The notes beneath the pieces are model-generated. The model did no database searches and was not told the origin of the DNA. It worked only from the letters and a program-made list of their open reading frames with translations. The translations under genes and the position numbers were made by a program. This document shows, in pieces, positions 5,757 through 5,993 of a stretch of 5,993 bases of DNA (its first letter is position 1; each line of letters begins with the position of its first letter). The stretch covers positions 1-5,993 of the forward strand of contig JAFQNM010000265.1 of assembly GCA_017395885.1 (NCBI GenBank), in the 5' to 3' direction. This stretch comes from Clostridia bacterium. Its GTDB lineage: Bacteria; Bacillota; Clostridia; Oscillospirales; CAG-272.

Positions 5757-5777
5757 ATGGAAAGGCTTGGTTACATT

Positions 5778-5993
5778 ATGGACAAAAATACTGTACTTTC
5801 TCTTTTGAAGGAGATCAAAAAGGCTCGCGAGGAGGGCTCCGGCAAGCTTCCCCGCAACAGCTTTTATCTGGACTACGACAAGGTAGTATGCTGTGAGCGA
5901 GAGGTGGGAGAGAGCCGCTTTCCCTATGATACCGACGGACTTGTTGTTTGGCTTCGCTCCACCGGCTTTATAGATTCTTTGGAATCCACCTTC
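5778..5993 (+). CDS. N-terminal part of a protein of uncertain family, perhaps a GH94/GH36-type phosphorylase-like protein
   Basis: An open frame of 72 codons runs from ATG at 5778 off the right edge. It begins MDKNTVLSLLKEIKKAREEG, with no signal peptide or membrane helix, so this part looks cytosolic. The segment SGKLPRNSFYLDYDKVVC (21-38) is followed by ESRFPYDTDGLVVWLRSTG (44-62). This pattern of a short helical lead-in, then an RxPYxxDGxxxW stretch, resembles my recollection of N-terminal domains in clostridial cellobiose-phosphorylase-like (GH94/GH36-type) proteins. That is a weak guess from memory and not a firm call. The coding frame is supported by C/T-rich third positions like its neighbours, by its promoter, and by GGAAAGG at 5759-5765, though the 12-nt spacing is rather long. 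It is transcribed divergently from htpX. Confidence 0.75.
   Translation, partial: MDKNTVLSLLKEIKKAREEGSGKLPRNSFYLDYDKVVCCEREVGESRFPYDTDGLVVWLRSTGFIDSLESTF

Noticed and set aside
5732..5896. Short upstream frame of 54 codons (starting MTDLPCDLYGK) overlapping the plus-strand gene start
   Set aside because: AAAGG is only 1 nt from its ATG, too close to work as a Shine-Dalgarno sequence, and the frame stops early, while the 5778 frame stays open with typical codon use. A leader peptide cannot be ruled out but is not supported.

Overview
The window looks like chromosomal DNA from an anaerobic member of the Clostridia (Bacillota). The evidence is an in-frame fusion of IspH to the start of an S1-type ribosomal protein, the cluster FAD-oxidoreductase / cmk / plsC / ispH-S1, AAAGGA-type ribosome binding sites, AT-rich intergenic regions with sigma-A-like promoters, and a U-tailed hairpin terminator. 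It reads as an ordinary housekeeping region. I see no mobile element, CRISPR array, tRNA or rRNA gene, and no obvious new multi-gene system.

Layout, right to left. A minus-strand operon fills most of the window (4453 down to 1, running off the left edge). It encodes an RpiR/MurR-type regulator with a SIS domain, an HI0933/BaiN-like FAD oxidoreductase, cytidylate kinase (cmk), a PlsC-like lysophosphatidate acyltransferase, and IspH joined to the start of an S1-domain protein. The genes are tightly packed: ATGA overlap, 44-nt gap, 6-nt gap, TAATG overlap. A promoter (TTGACT, 16-nt spacer, TATAAT) stands before the regulator. Upstream, also on the minus strand, is a single-gene unit for an M48/HtpX-type membrane metalloprotease, with its own strong promoter and a perfect 17-bp terminator hairpin. 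Divergent from it, a plus-strand gene begins at 5778 and leaves the window after 72 codons. Its family is uncertain.

How the genes fit together. cmk recycles CMP/dCMP, which also arises from phospholipid synthesis. PlsC makes phosphatidic acid, the precursor of CDP-diacylglycerol. IspH makes isoprenoid precursors. S1 helps translate mRNAs. The operon therefore joins nucleotide, membrane-lipid and isoprenoid supply to translation, headed by a likely sugar-phosphate-responsive regulator.

The most interesting detail is at the IspH/S1 junction. A full-consensus AGGAGGT Shine-Dalgarno sequence lies 8 nt before an in-frame ATG (residue 299), exactly where a free-standing S1 protein would start, and a plausible extended -10 promoter lies about 250 nt upstream inside ispH. 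This suggests S1 may also be made separately from the fusion. A second point is a perfect inverted repeat lying over the -10 region of the htpX promoter.
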